Shown here one piece after another: positions 37,163 through 46,500 of a DNA stretch of 64,000 nucleotides. Made by a program: the position numbers and the translations under genes. Each line of letters opens with the position of its first letter. Position 1 is the first letter of the stretch. The DNA is from Nostoc sp. CMAA1605 (GTDB lineage Bacteria > Cyanobacteriota > Cyanobacteriia > Cyanobacteriales > Nostocaceae), in the NCBI RefSeq assembly GCF_021596505.1, contig NZ_PJIZ01000023.1:24780-88779 (forward strand), in the 5' to 3' direction. The notes below the pieces were generated by a model. It searched no databases, was not told the origin of the DNA, and saw only the letters and a program-made list of their open reading frames with translations.

Positions 37163-38512
37163 CTAAATTACTTTCTTGGGACAGAATGTAAATGGAGGTA
37201 AATTCACCTCTACCCCATCTATTAAACTCACAGTTACTAAAAACTTTTCATCCCAATTACCAACTACACGCGTAAATAAATAAGCTTCTCCCTGCTGTGG
37301 ATTTATTCCCTTTTCTACTAACACCCCTGTTTGGTCACTTACTCTTAACTTTAAGTGTACAGGTAAAGTTTGATGAGAAGCTGTACCCAAGACTAACAAC
37401 AATGTCCATAAATGCGGGTCTGATTCTGATAACAAATGCCAAGCTACAGCATATAAACGCAGGGGAATTCCTGTTAAGAGAAAATCTTGATATGCACCCC
37501 GCGCTTGCATGGGGATTTCAATATTTCGCTGTTGTAGTTGAGTGACAATTGCTGTAAATTCTTCTGTCGGACTCCTCATAGCGGCGGCGGGGGTGACAAC
37601 TGGTAATAATTGCCAAGCAAATTCTTGTGCTAATTCATCTAATTCATCCCACAGCCAACGACCTACATTTAAAGCAGGCTGGGTTAATAATTTGAGTAAG
37701 TCTTTTAAACTGTTTTGTGATGAATAATCATGTGGTTGCTGGGGTAAATTATGCACCCAAGTGAGTAATTCTGGATGGGTGATTACAGCCATTCCCTGTT
37801 CCCAAGTTAATATTTGCCACAGTTCAATTTTTGGTGACTGCAATTGAGGTAATAAATTCAATAATTCCTGTTGAACTTTGGCTAATACCTGATTATTCTT
37901 GTTGTTTATTAGGGGTAAAGTAATTGCTACTGGTTCTAAACACCGCAAGTATAACAGTAAGCGGTCTGGATCAGACACAAACCAATTTGTAGGAATATGA
38001 TAATTCCAGTCGGCTGTCGATTTTAAGTTGGTTTTTAAACAATTTTCTGTTAATTGGTGATAGGTTAAAAAACTAGTAATAATTACAGTATCTTGTTCTT
38101 CTAAGACTTCCAGTAAAACATAAAAATGAGCAATATACTCTGGTAAATCTACAACGGCTCTCGGTAAAATAACTTGATTATCAGTGAGACTAGTAGTTGT
38201 GAGTAAACACAGCTTGAATTCACCTATTTGTAAATTGGCAACAGCCGCGATCGCAGTTGCTAATCCTGGTTGCAAAAGGGTACAATTTTCACGGTTAATC
38301 TTCAGGGAATCTGAGCGTTCATCTAGCCATGACTCAAAGGCAATTAACGCTAAAGCCTGAAGATAAACTTGCCATTGTTGCGGCGAATGATTAATTTGAT
38401 TACTGATTTCTACAGCCTGAGTAATTTGTGCAGTAGTCAGAGTAATGGCGGCTGTTGGTAAAGTTTCAAATTCTAGCCGCTTTGGGGAATCGTTAGTTGT
38501 TAAGTTATTCAT
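37163..38512 (-). CDS. DUF1822 family protein
   Basis: A 449-residue protein recognised as DUF1822, a cyanobacterial family: LEFETLPTAAITLTTAQI near the start, ALALIAFESWLDER near 53-66, paired beta/alpha blocks, and the C-terminal region LLVLGTASHQTLPVHLKLRV. No catalytic motif is seen and it looks cytoplasmic. It overlaps the upstream sigma-like gene by four bases (ATGA), which indicates coupled translation, and is followed by the CHAT genes. A regulatory or scaffold role in that group is inferred. Confidence 0.82.
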   Translation of the reverse strand: MNNLTTNDSPKRLEFETLPTAAITLTTAQITQAVEISNQINHSPQQWQVYLQALALIAFESWLDERSDSLKINRENCTLLQPGLATAIAAVANLQIGEFKLCLLTTTSLTDNQVILPRAVVDLPEYIAHFYVLLEVLEEQDTVIITSFLTYHQLTENCLKTNLKSTADWNYHIPTNWFVSDPDRLLLYLRCLEPVAITLPLINNKNNQVLAKVQQELLNLLPQLQSPKIELWQILTWEQGMAVITHPELLTWVHNLPQQPHDYSSQNSLKDLLKLLTQPALNVGRWLWDELDELAQEFAWQLLPVVTPAAAMRSPTEEFTAIVTQLQQRNIEIPMQARGAYQDFLLTGIPLRLYAVAWHLLSESDPHLWTLLLVLGTASHQTLPVHLKLRVSDQTGVLVEKGINPQQGEAYLFTRVVGNWDEKFLVTVSLIDGVEVNLPPFTFCPKKVI

Positions 38513-39897
38513 TTCACCTCATTAATGACATCAAGATAGCGGCAGAGTCTATCATTAAATAAACTGGTTTTAATATAAGGTCTTGCCGTTTGTGCTTGGA
38601 TTTCTGCTTCTCTAATGACAGATTCAACTTGTTCATTTAGAGCTATTTTAATTTGCTGTTCTAAAGTTGTCAGGCTTTCTATCTGGGAATATTTTTTAGC
38701 TAGTTCCAGCACGCGATCGCATAACATCATTAAAAGCTGCTGACTAACATCATTGCGAAATTCTTTGAGTTTTAAAAGGCGTGTGACAGCATCTTGGGCG
38801 CGTAATCCTACCCTAGCGGCGATATCTGTCATAGATAAATTTTGACAGTGAAATAACTGGAGTGCTGTTAAAAACTGTTTAGCTTTTTCGCCCTTTTTTC
38901 TTTGTAACTTATCGACTCGTGATTGTGTCACGACAGCTAACGCTTGTTCTAAACAACTTAAAAACTGTGGTCGATATAACTGTAAAAACTCTAATGGTTC
39001 ATCTTCATTATCTAACAGTTTTGGAGTATCAATATAGTTATTCGGTAGGAGATTATCTAAAGATTCCGTCGGTAAATATCCACCACGAATATAAATCCGA
39101 TATTGTCGCAGTCTGTCAGCGAGTTGTTGCAATTTGGTCAACACAATTTCACTTTTGAAATTTTGACCTGTTTTACTTGCTAGAAGAGTGGCAATTTGTT
39201 GGAGTTGTTGTGTTGTTGGTACACTACATTTACCCCCTTTGCCCTGCGCCCGTTGTTGTAAACGTGCAGTACGATAAATAGCATGATAGCTTTCTAAAAG
39301 TTGTTGTGCTTGTTGGATTTCATGGGGCGTTAGTGAGTAAAACTCTGTAAATATACGTTGTATTTGATGAGGTCGAGTATCATTCAAAATTGCCCAATCA
39401 CTCACCAAATACACCCCGCACTCTAGCAAAAATTTATTGAGTCCGGCATCATGTTTAACTCTTGTAGTTGTCCAGGTTGTCAGGCTGCTTTGTTGGGGGT
39501 CAAAAGTTTGCAAAATCTTGCGTGCAGAACATTGATAGTCATCACTAGGTTGAATAGAACCGTCATCATCTAAAACATAGGGTAATAAATCAACACTACT
39601 AAACCCATGAGTAGTTCCAAACTTCTCTGCTATCTGCAAGCAAGCCTGTTCAATTTGCCAAGAGATCAAGCACAACAGACAACGCTGTGCTAACAAGCAT
39701 CTATCAATGGGTGCATCCTGCGCCACTTGCAGCAATTCCCGTTGAATTTCTGCATCGGGAAGGTCATTATCTGCATTATGTGCGATCGCCGGAAACAATT
39801 CAGCAAAAAACACCTTAGCTGGCGTAATTTCTTGAACCTGTCGCCGCCCTACTCCATCAATTTTCACCAGTTGCCAATATCGCGATGTCACACCCAT
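38509..39897 (-). CDS. Sigma-like regulatory protein heading the CHAT gene group
   Basis: A 462-residue, mostly helical protein. The central segment FDPQQSSLTTWTTTRVKHD, with the following helix, resembles the region-2 entry of divergent cyanobacterial sigma-70-like proteins. Near residues 354-380 a helix-turn-helix-like stretch (NLSMTDIAARVGLRAQDAV) could bind DNA. I cannot prove sigma activity. As first gene of the group, with its stop overlapping the DUF1822 start, it is well placed to regulate the set. Its N-terminus starts MGVTSRYWQLVKIDGVG. Confidence 0.6.
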   Translation of the reverse strand: MGVTSRYWQLVKIDGVGRRQVQEITPAKVFFAELFPAIAHNADNDLPDAEIQRELLQVAQDAPIDRCLLAQRCLLCLISWQIEQACLQIAEKFGTTHGFSSVDLLPYVLDDDGSIQPSDDYQCSARKILQTFDPQQSSLTTWTTTRVKHDAGLNKFLLECGVYLVSDWAILNDTRPHQIQRIFTEFYSLTPHEIQQAQQLLESYHAIYRTARLQQRAQGKGGKCSVPTTQQLQQIATLLASKTGQNFKSEIVLTKLQQLADRLRQYRIYIRGGYLPTESLDNLLPNNYIDTPKLLDNEDEPLEFLQLYRPQFLSCLEQALAVVTQSRVDKLQRKKGEKAKQFLTALQLFHCQNLSMTDIAARVGLRAQDAVTRLLKLKEFRNDVSQQLLMMLCDRVLELAKKYSQIESLTTLEQQIKIALNEQVESVIREAEIQAQTARPYIKTSLFNDRLCRYLDVINEVK

Positions 39898-39959
39898 AAG
39901 TATGTCAACTTAACCATCAATAGCAGTATCGCCTGACATCTGTTCTTAATTCTAGGCTG

Positions 39960-40062
39960 GTTGACCTTATGTAGTTTTTGGGGATTGGGGATTGGGGACT
40001 GGGGAGACAAGGGAAGGTAGAATTTTTACTCAATGCCCAATGCCCTATGCCCTATGCCCATT
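39960..40062. repeat. STRR tract between the PpiC and sigma-like genes
   Basis: GGGGATT/GGGGACT units (39978-40005) and CCCAATG/CCCTATG units (40033-40062) lie between two minus-strand genes. Confidence 0.85.
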
Positions 40063-40063
40063 G

Positions 40064-40792
40064 TCATTGATTCTGTTTTTGACTTTCTACTAATAACCAT
40101 TTATGAAATAGATGATGAAGAATTTCTTGATACTTTTGGGGTGTTAACTCAGCCGGGATAAATTCTTCTACCATGAGTAGGTGATAACCTTGTTCAGTTT
40201 TTAGAGGGCCGATTAACTGTTGGGGTTGGGATGTGAATACAACTTTAGCAATATCTTTGAGCAGGTTAAAGCGATACACTTGACCCTCATAACCGCACTT
40301 TCTCCTGCGCGAGATATCTATATTATAAAGATGAGCAGCTTCATAAAAGCTAATTTCGCTATCTTCGATTTGATAATAAATTTCTTGGGCAAGTTTTTCA
40401 GAATCGACAATGATTTGGTAGTAAATAACTTGCTCAAAGTCTAGTTTATTTTTATAGAAAAAATCTTCTACTTCGGCGGCAAATAATACATTAGCTAATT
40501 TTTCCGACAACAGGCGATCGCGAATTCCCAGTTCCCAGTCATCTGTCGTCACGACTTCTTCCTGCAACCATGCTAACGTATCGGCGGCTTTCTCTAAATG
40601 CCTCTCCCGTCGCTGGCGGTTGGCTTCAGCTTCGATTTCTTCATCTGTGACGATAATCCCACGTTCTTGGGTAACTTGCCAAATCACTTTATTAAACAGA
40701 ATTTTTTGATAAACTTCCTTAAAAGTCATCTCTCTTTTGAGTAAGTTCACCACTTCCTCTGGTGTAATCAATATGGGATTTGGTTCGTTCAT
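40064..40792 (-). CDS. PpiC/SurA-type peptidylprolyl isomerase-like protein
   Basis: A 242-residue protein with a SurA-like N-terminal helical region (residues 1-110, ITPEEVVNLLKREMTFKEVYQ, IIVTDEEIEAEANRQRRE) and a parvulin domain at about 115-215 (QIIVDSEKLAQEIYYQI, RFNLLKDIAKVVF, LIGPLKTEQGYHLLMVEEFIP). There is no signal peptide. In cyanobacteria such proteins often accompany peptidase-containing ABC exporters; here hetC is 2.7 kb upstream on the same strand with hetP between. It may help folding of an exported substrate, which is inference. Confidence 0.82.
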   Translation of the reverse strand: MNEPNPILITPEEVVNLLKREMTFKEVYQKILFNKVIWQVTQERGIIVTDEEIEAEANRQRRERHLEKAADTLAWLQEEVVTTDDWELGIRDRLLSEKLANVLFAAEVEDFFYKNKLDFEQVIYYQIIVDSEKLAQEIYYQIEDSEISFYEAAHLYNIDISRRRKCGYEGQVYRFNLLKDIAKVVFTSQPQQLIGPLKTEQGYHLLMVEEFIPAELTPQKYQEILHHLFHKWLLVESQKQNQ

Positions 40793-40855
40793 CTCTTCAG
40801 AATTGTTGAAAATTCAATCATATACTCATTTTCAAAAATTCTGCACTTTGGCAAA

Positions 40856-40895
40856 GAAAAAAGCAGGAAGCTTATAAAATAGTCAACTCCCTGCT
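40856..40895 (-). terminator. Intrinsic terminator between hetP and ppiC
   Basis: On the minus strand a stem AGCAGGGAG/CTTCCTGCT (one G-T pair, 16-nt loop) is followed directly by TTTTTTC. It lies about 770 nt after the hetP stop and 64 nt before the ppiC start, so it ends either a long hetP 3' UTR or an unannotated small RNA. Confidence 0.6.
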
Positions 40896-41600
40896 TGAGT
40901 TCAATTTGTTGTATAAGTTAAAAGTTTATCAAGTATTAGTAATCCTATCTGGGAGGACGAGGATTACAGTTTTTGACAGAAATAAGAACTACAGGTTCTA
41001 CAATTGATGACAAAATTTCAACGATTACTGAGTCTATTCTCATTTTGACTACTGTGGCTATAAATAGAGTATAAATACTCAAATTAAACTAGCCCTAGTC
41101 AGGAAAATTATCTACTTTTCCTCCACCATTGGGAAACTCGACAAAGAGCATTGACTGTGTAAATTTAAGGAAGCCAGCACTCCCAGTTTTACCTGCTCAC
41201 ATTTCCTGAGAATTGTACTACTAATAGTAATAGTTAATTTGTCACTTTAGTTTTATCAACTGATGACTTCAGCACAAGTTATCAGTTAGGTATATCTCAT
41301 AGTCGGTTAATCACTGATTTTACCCTGAAAATTGAGTCAGCCAGCTAATTACCCAAGTTTTGAGTCGTACCCTTAATATATAAGATTTCATTACTGAATA
41401 TTTGCCATTTTGGCAGAGTTTAGCGGTAAATTCAGCAATTCCTGACAATCAGACTCTCAGTAAGATGGATGTTAAAAAAATCCCACACCTTCAAGTGTGG
41501 AAGTAAGTAGCCATCATGAACTGCGTACACAAGAAAACATTAAAAAGTCTTTCCCTTACACCCCTATACCCTTATACCCCTACACCCCTTTTTCAAGTCA

Positions 41601-41646
41601 GTAGTAAGAACTTTAGTTCTCAGAAAAGGACTAAAGTCCTTACTAC
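41601..41646. repeat. Interspersed hairpin (CTAAAGTCCTTACTAC family)
   Basis: A 20-bp stem with two mismatches and a 6-nt loop (41601-41620 with 41627-41646), 23 bp after the hetP stop. A related GGGCTAAAGCCCTTACTACA unit occurs at 47744-47763, so it belongs to a dispersed family. Confidence 0.65.
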
Positions 41647-41668
41647 GAACTGAATAATAAATAATTTT

Positions 41669-42112
41669 CTAATTATTGATCAGATTCAGTTCACCAGCAT
41701 TTAGGGATTCTGAATCAAATTGTATGGGTTGAGTTTCGTAAATTTTCTGAGCAAACCACGAATCAATACTACCGCCACGAATCTCTGTTTTTTGCTTACC
41801 CACTACTTCAAAGTATGCCAAGTCTTTAATCTTACTTAAACAACTAGAAGAAGTATGCGTCTCGGATGATTTACCCATTGTGGCATTACTTTGATGTGAT
41901 TGTTGCGCTCTTCCAGATTCCGAGTTTTCTTTGAGTAGCCGATTATAGGTGCGGTAGGGAATATAGTGTAAGGGATTATAGCCTGCAATACGTAGCATTA
42001 AAACACAAGCCCAAGAATATTTCCCAGCCAAAATTGCTTCAACTACTTTGTCAAATTGCTGAGGATTAACTGCTTTATTGGGGTTGTTGATGCTTGTAAT
42101 ATGTTGATTCAT
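41669..42112 (-). CDS. hetP: HetP, heterocyst commitment protein
   Basis: Read from the ATG at 42112 ([11 protein letters not shown]), 147 residues; the frame is open up to 42196. The HetP core is clear: [20 protein letters not shown], then [20 protein letters not shown], at about residues 16-57. HetP acts downstream of HetR in the commitment of vegetative cells to heterocyst differentiation. It follows hetC on the same strand, as in Anabaena. Homologues outside this locus exist in these genomes, but the hetC neighbour and the HetR box about 0.8 kb upstream favour HetP itself. The C-terminal half is variable and Ser-rich. Confidence 0.9.
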   Translation of the reverse strand: MNQHITSINNPNKAVNPQQFDKVVEAILAGKYSWACVLMLRIAGYNPLHYIPYRTYNRLLKENSESGRAQQSHQSNATMGKSSETHTSSSCLSKIKDLAYFEVVGKQKTEIRGGSIDSWFAQKIYETQPIQFDSESLNAGELNLINN

Positions 42113-42244
42113 AGTGGTTGTTGTCTGAAGAAATACTACTTTGGCTGTGTGTGTGATGATTGATACGGCATTTAAAGCTTGCCGATCGCAATTCAATTAA
42201 CTTAATGAAAAAGCTGTACTAGCAGATATTGCAGGAATAAATAG

Positions 42245-42547
42245 CTAGATTAAAAATGCACACAAAACTTGCTGTGTCTTCGGTATGAAGCAAGACTTGT
42301 CTTGTTTCATACCTGGAAAAATAAAAGTAAATTTTTTAAGGATATTTAGATAAGTAGGTGCAGATGACATCTGCCAGAAATATACTTGCTGCTTTGTATT
42401 AAATAACTGAATGTAAGATGTGGCATTTTCTACAGTTTGGGACATTTCTACCAAAGGTGCTGTTAATTTGACAACGCGATCGCTACTGCTAATTGTTACC
42501 CTTTTGATGACTACTCTTAAGTCTTGGTAAACATTATCTGGCTTCAT
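42245..42547 (-). CDS. Small hypothetical protein in the hetC-hetP interval
   Basis: A 100-codon ORF with a good Shine-Dalgarno (AAGGAG, 10 nt before the ATG at 42547). The first 60 residues (MKPDNVYQDLRVVIKRVTIS...) are protein-like; the last 40 are less so and include a strong hairpin in the DNA (42282-42313). If transcription of hetP starts near the HetR box, this ORF lies in its leader and would be translated first. I know no family for it. Confidence 0.4.
   Translation of the reverse strand: MKPDNVYQDLRVVIKRVTISSSDRVVKLTAPLVEMSQTVENATSYIQLFNTKQQVYFWQMSSAPTYLNILKKFTFIFPGMKQDKSCFIPKTQQVLCAFLI
42282..42313 (-). promoter_or_regulatory. Strong hairpin in the presumed hetP leader
   Basis: A 15-bp stem with one mismatch and a 2-nt loop, GGTATGAA.CAAGAC type arms, 170 nt before the hetP start. 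There is no T-run, so it is more likely an RNA structure or processing site than a terminator. Confidence 0.4.
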
Positions 42548-42914
42548 CTTTTAACTGCTCCTTGTCATTGATTTTGACTAGCAGACAAAAGTCTCACTTC
42601 GGATTTTGGTAGATACAGTTTTTCGTACTTAACTGTCACATTTCCCAATTATCTTACCCCTGATATTTTCACTGTGTGATATTTTCCTCTGTATAAGAAT
42701 AAAATACTTATCATCTTCAGTGTTTTTGAGTATGTTACTGAAAAATTATTGATTCATACTCAATATATCAAGTGTGATATTCGTATTTATACTATTTTTT
42801 TTCATGAATGTCACCTACGGATCTGGGATTTTAACCATTAAATTTACGGAATATTTTCAATGTGGATTTTTTTGCTGTACTGTTTTTCATATTGAATACT
42901 TTTGACTAGGTAAT

Positions 42915-42931
42915 GAGGGGTCTAACCCCTC
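42915..42931. promoter_or_regulatory. HetR-binding inverted repeat upstream of hetP
   Basis: GAGGGG-TCTAA-CCCCTC, a perfect 6-bp inverted repeat with 5-bp spacer. It matches the GAGGGGTCTAACCCCTC core described as the HetR recognition site upstream of hetP in Anabaena. It is centred about 810 bp before the hetP start codon. Confidence 0.85.
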
Positions 42932-43050
42932 GCCCGTCGTGCATTTGAGACTTTAAACCCACTAAGAAAATTTACCACTAAATAGGGTTATAAGCAACAA
43001 TTAAAATTCAGAATTAATACCGTATAAAAGCTCATTAAATAACTTTTTGG

Positions 43051-43070
43051 GTGAGGGGTCAAACCCTTTT
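43051..43070. promoter_or_regulatory. Second, degenerate HetR-like site
   Basis: GTGAGGGGTCAAACCCTTTT: the left arm is identical to the HetR core and the right arm keeps CCCT only. It lies 135 bp beyond the perfect site in the same orientation. It may be an accessory half-site. Confidence 0.4.
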
Positions 43071-43391
43071 TCAATGATTGAATGTAATCGCAATTGCTTG
43101 TGAGGCAGTAAACAGCCGACAAGAGGAGAAGGAATAACGTTAATTTAATTCTTCAGTTATGTCACTTATTGATTTGCCAGATACCGTCTCTGCTAAATGA
43201 ATAGCATAGAGACACAAAACTATTCGGTAGCAGACAACTGATACAGAATGTAGATATAGACTACTTTTTAATGATTATTAATTATCTACTTACACAAAAA
43301 TAAAATAAATATAAAATTTGCCTTCAAAAACGAATAAATATGTATTCAGTATCAGTATTATTCAATTTATCCAAAAAACTTTTACTAAAAA

Positions 43392-43514
43392 TGTTGAGTC
43401 ATTAGTCATTAGTCATTAGTCATTAGTCATTAGTTATTGATAGTTCTTCTACCTTGTCTACCTTGTCTACCTTGTCTCCCTTGTCTCCCAGACCCCAATC
43501 CCCAGTCCCCAACC
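43392..43514. repeat. STRR tract immediately after hetC
   Basis: TTAGTCA heptamers (43395-43438), TACCTTGTC/TCCCTTGTC nonamers (43449-43488) and CCCCAATC/CCCAGTC units to the hetC stop codon. Confidence 0.85.
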
Positions 43515-43515
43515 C

Positions 43516-46500
43516 CTACCTCACTGCTAACTGATGATAAATACCTGCAATGTTCATCAGTTGTTCGTGTGTGCCTTGCTCAATAATCATGCCTCTGTCT
43601 AGGACTAAGATATAGTCGGCATGGCGCACATTGGCAGCGCGATGAGAGATGATAAATGTAGTGCGGTTTTGAGTGATGAGAGCTAAATTATCGTGCCAGT
43701 CTGCTTCGGTGTCGATATCGGAGTTAAAAGTCACTTCATCAAAAATCAAAATTTTGGGGTTTCTAATTAAAGTGCGGGCGATCGCAATTTTTTGTTTTTG
43801 ACTGACGGAAAGCCCTAAACCCCTTTCACTAATCTTTGTATCGTAACCGAAAGGTAATGCTTGAATAAACTCATGGGCGTTAGCCAACTTGGCAGCCGCA
43901 ATGGCTTGTTCTCGGCTAAACTCTGGATCATGTAAGGTAATGTTTTCTAAAATTGTCCCAGAAAACAGAAACACATCTTGTAATACTAGTCCCAATTGAC
44001 TCCGCAGGGATTGGGTAGACATGATGGCTGTATCATGATCATCAATGAAGATTTTGCCGGATGTGGGTGTGTATAAGCCTGCGAGTAAATGACCTAAAGT
44101 GGTTTTACCGGCACCACTATGGCCGATAATGCCAATAATCTGTCCTGGTTTGGCAATCAAGGAAATATTTTGCAGAATTTCCCGTTCTGGTCGGTCATGA
44201 TAGTGAAAAGACACACTTTCTAACCTTACCTCCCCGTCAATAGGAGGCATTACCAACAGTGTAGTTTGCTGATTTTCTTCTGCACCGGCTGCAAACACAT
44301 CATTAAGTCTTTCGGCTGCAATTAGCACTTGTTGAAATTCATCCCATAATCCCACCAAGGCTAAAACTGGGTTAGTAATACTACTAATTAGTAGATTAAA
44401 AGCGACAAACTGACCAAGGGAAATTTGTTTTCCCATGACTAGTGTCACCCCAAACCATAAAATCAGGGTGCTACTGATATGGTTAATTAAGCTGCGGGTT
44501 AGCTGTAACCGATTAGCTAATTTTTGTCCTTGCAACCGCGCTTTTAACATTTTCAAGAAGCGTTCTTCCCAATACTTTTGCAGTCCCCGTTCGGCTGTGG
44601 CGGTTTTGACGGCGGTAATCCCACTAATCATATCGACAATTGCTGTTTGTTGTCCGGTGGATTCTTGCCAAACTTCTCTGGATGCTTGCTTAATATAAGG
44701 ACTGACACCTAGCGCAAAAAATGCGATCGCTAAAATCCAGCTTAATACCAACAAAGTTAATTGCCAGTTGTAGGAAATCATCAACCCCAAATAAATGATG
44801 ACCATCAAAGCATCGATAGTTGCACCAATTGCCCGACGAGTAATAAATTGTTGAATTCTTTGATTTTCTTGGACGCGACTGACAATATCTTCTACGGAAC
44901 GAGTAGCAAAAAACTGCAAGGGTAATTGTAAGGTGTAGTGAATAAAACTACCAATGAGATTGAGGTCAAGACGACTGGCTAAATAATCAAGTAAGTATTG
45001 ATGTTGCACCGTTAAGATGTTTCGCCAAATCCCTAAACATAGGTAAGCAATGGCGAAGACATTTAATGTATCTAAATTCTTACTAGGGATAAATTGGTCG
45101 AGAACAATTTGTGTACAAAGAGGTGCGGCTAGTCCGAATATCTGAATTAAGAGGGAAGCGAGAATAACTTGCTTGAGTAACTTTCGGTAATGCCACAATA
45201 TTTGCCCATAGCGACCTAGTGATACTTTCTCACTTTTGAGGGCATAAAAAACATCAGTGGGATTTAATAACAGGGCGTAACCCGTCCAATTAGCTGTAAA
45301 TTTGGCACGTTTTAGCCATCGTTTACCCAAAGCTGGGTCAGAAATTAAGATGCGATCGCCTTTAATTTGCCACACTACTATATAGTGAATGCCTTGCCAG
45401 TGGGCAATCCACGGGTTAGTTTGCCATTCTAATTTATTTAAACTAGCGCGGACTGGTAGGACATCGTAACCCAAGGTTTGGGCGGTGTTGGCTAAACTTT
45501 CTAAAGTTGCACCTAATCTATCGACTTGGGCTAACTGACGTAGAGTAGGAAAACTTAAGCGTTTACCCCAATACTGACTAATCATCGCCAAACAAGCCAC
45601 CCCACAATCAGATAAACTCTGTTGCTGAATGAAGGGATAAGTAAACCAAAACCTGCGTTTTACTTCTTGTTGGGGGAAGTCAATTCCCTCTTCCCCATTC
45701 CCTGTTCCCTGTTCCCTGTTCCCCGTTCCTCGTTCCTCGTTAACAACTTTGCTATCTGCTTCGGGATGATGGGTATGATTTTCCCGCACTGACACATTCG
45801 TAATTGGTGGTAGGAGGATTTTAGTTTTACTCTCCGTAGTTTTCGCCACTGGTTTGGCTGCTACTGCTGGATGATGATTAATCCAAAAATTAGCTGCTAA
45901 AGCCTTGGCTGTATCCCAGTTTTCTATAGATAGGTGATACACTAACAAGTCTGTTTGCGCCTTCCCGTCTGGTGGTGTCAGTTCTGGATATCCCCAACTA
46001 TCACCCATCGCCGGGGTTACACTCCCCACAGATATAGACTCGACTTGGCCACGCGCTAGCCAAAATCGTCCAGCTTCTGGGGGAGTAGCTGTTGATAAAG
46101 GTGTATCGGCGGGGATTTGTGTAGTGGTTAATAAAGGTGATAATTCTCGCAGTGTGGTGCTTTTGAGCGAGTGTAAATCAGTGTAGCTTTTGAAGAAAAT
46201 TAGCGTTTGTCGTTCATTAGCTAACTGCTGTAAATAATCTTCTAGTTGGGGTATGCGTTCTAACCACTGTTCTAGTTCGGTGACAGAGATTTGCACCAGA
46301 CTACCAGGACTAGCTGCGATCGCTCGATATGGTAAACAATGATGCCAAAATAAATAATCTCCCCCAAAAACTTGTCCATCTAACAATAATTGAGTCGAAA
46401 CTTCCCGCCCTAACTTGTGATTCAAACTCAACAACCGGACTCGGCCTTGACAAACTAAAGAAACAATATTATTACTATCTACAACTTCCCCACCTAAACT

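Larger units (their letters stand above)
40793..41668. other. 876-bp region between hetP and ppiC without a protein gene
   Basis: No believable ORF. It holds a minus-strand terminator (40856-40895), a 6-bp hairpin CCACAC/GTGTGG near 41483-41500 followed by a 17-bp sequence repeated in inverted form at 49323, CCCTTACA units (41555-41592), and a 20-bp hairpin (41601-41646). A non-coding transcript is possible. Confidence 0.5.
42548..43515. other. hetC-hetP intergenic control region
   Basis: AT-rich, 968 bp, no trusted ORF. It contains the HetR-type inverted repeat (42915-42931), a weaker copy (43051-43070) and, next to hetC, a repeat tract (43392-43514: TTAGTCA heptamers, TACCTTGTC units, CCCCAATC). 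In Anabaena the corresponding region carries a distal HetR-dependent hetP promoter. Confidence 0.6.
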
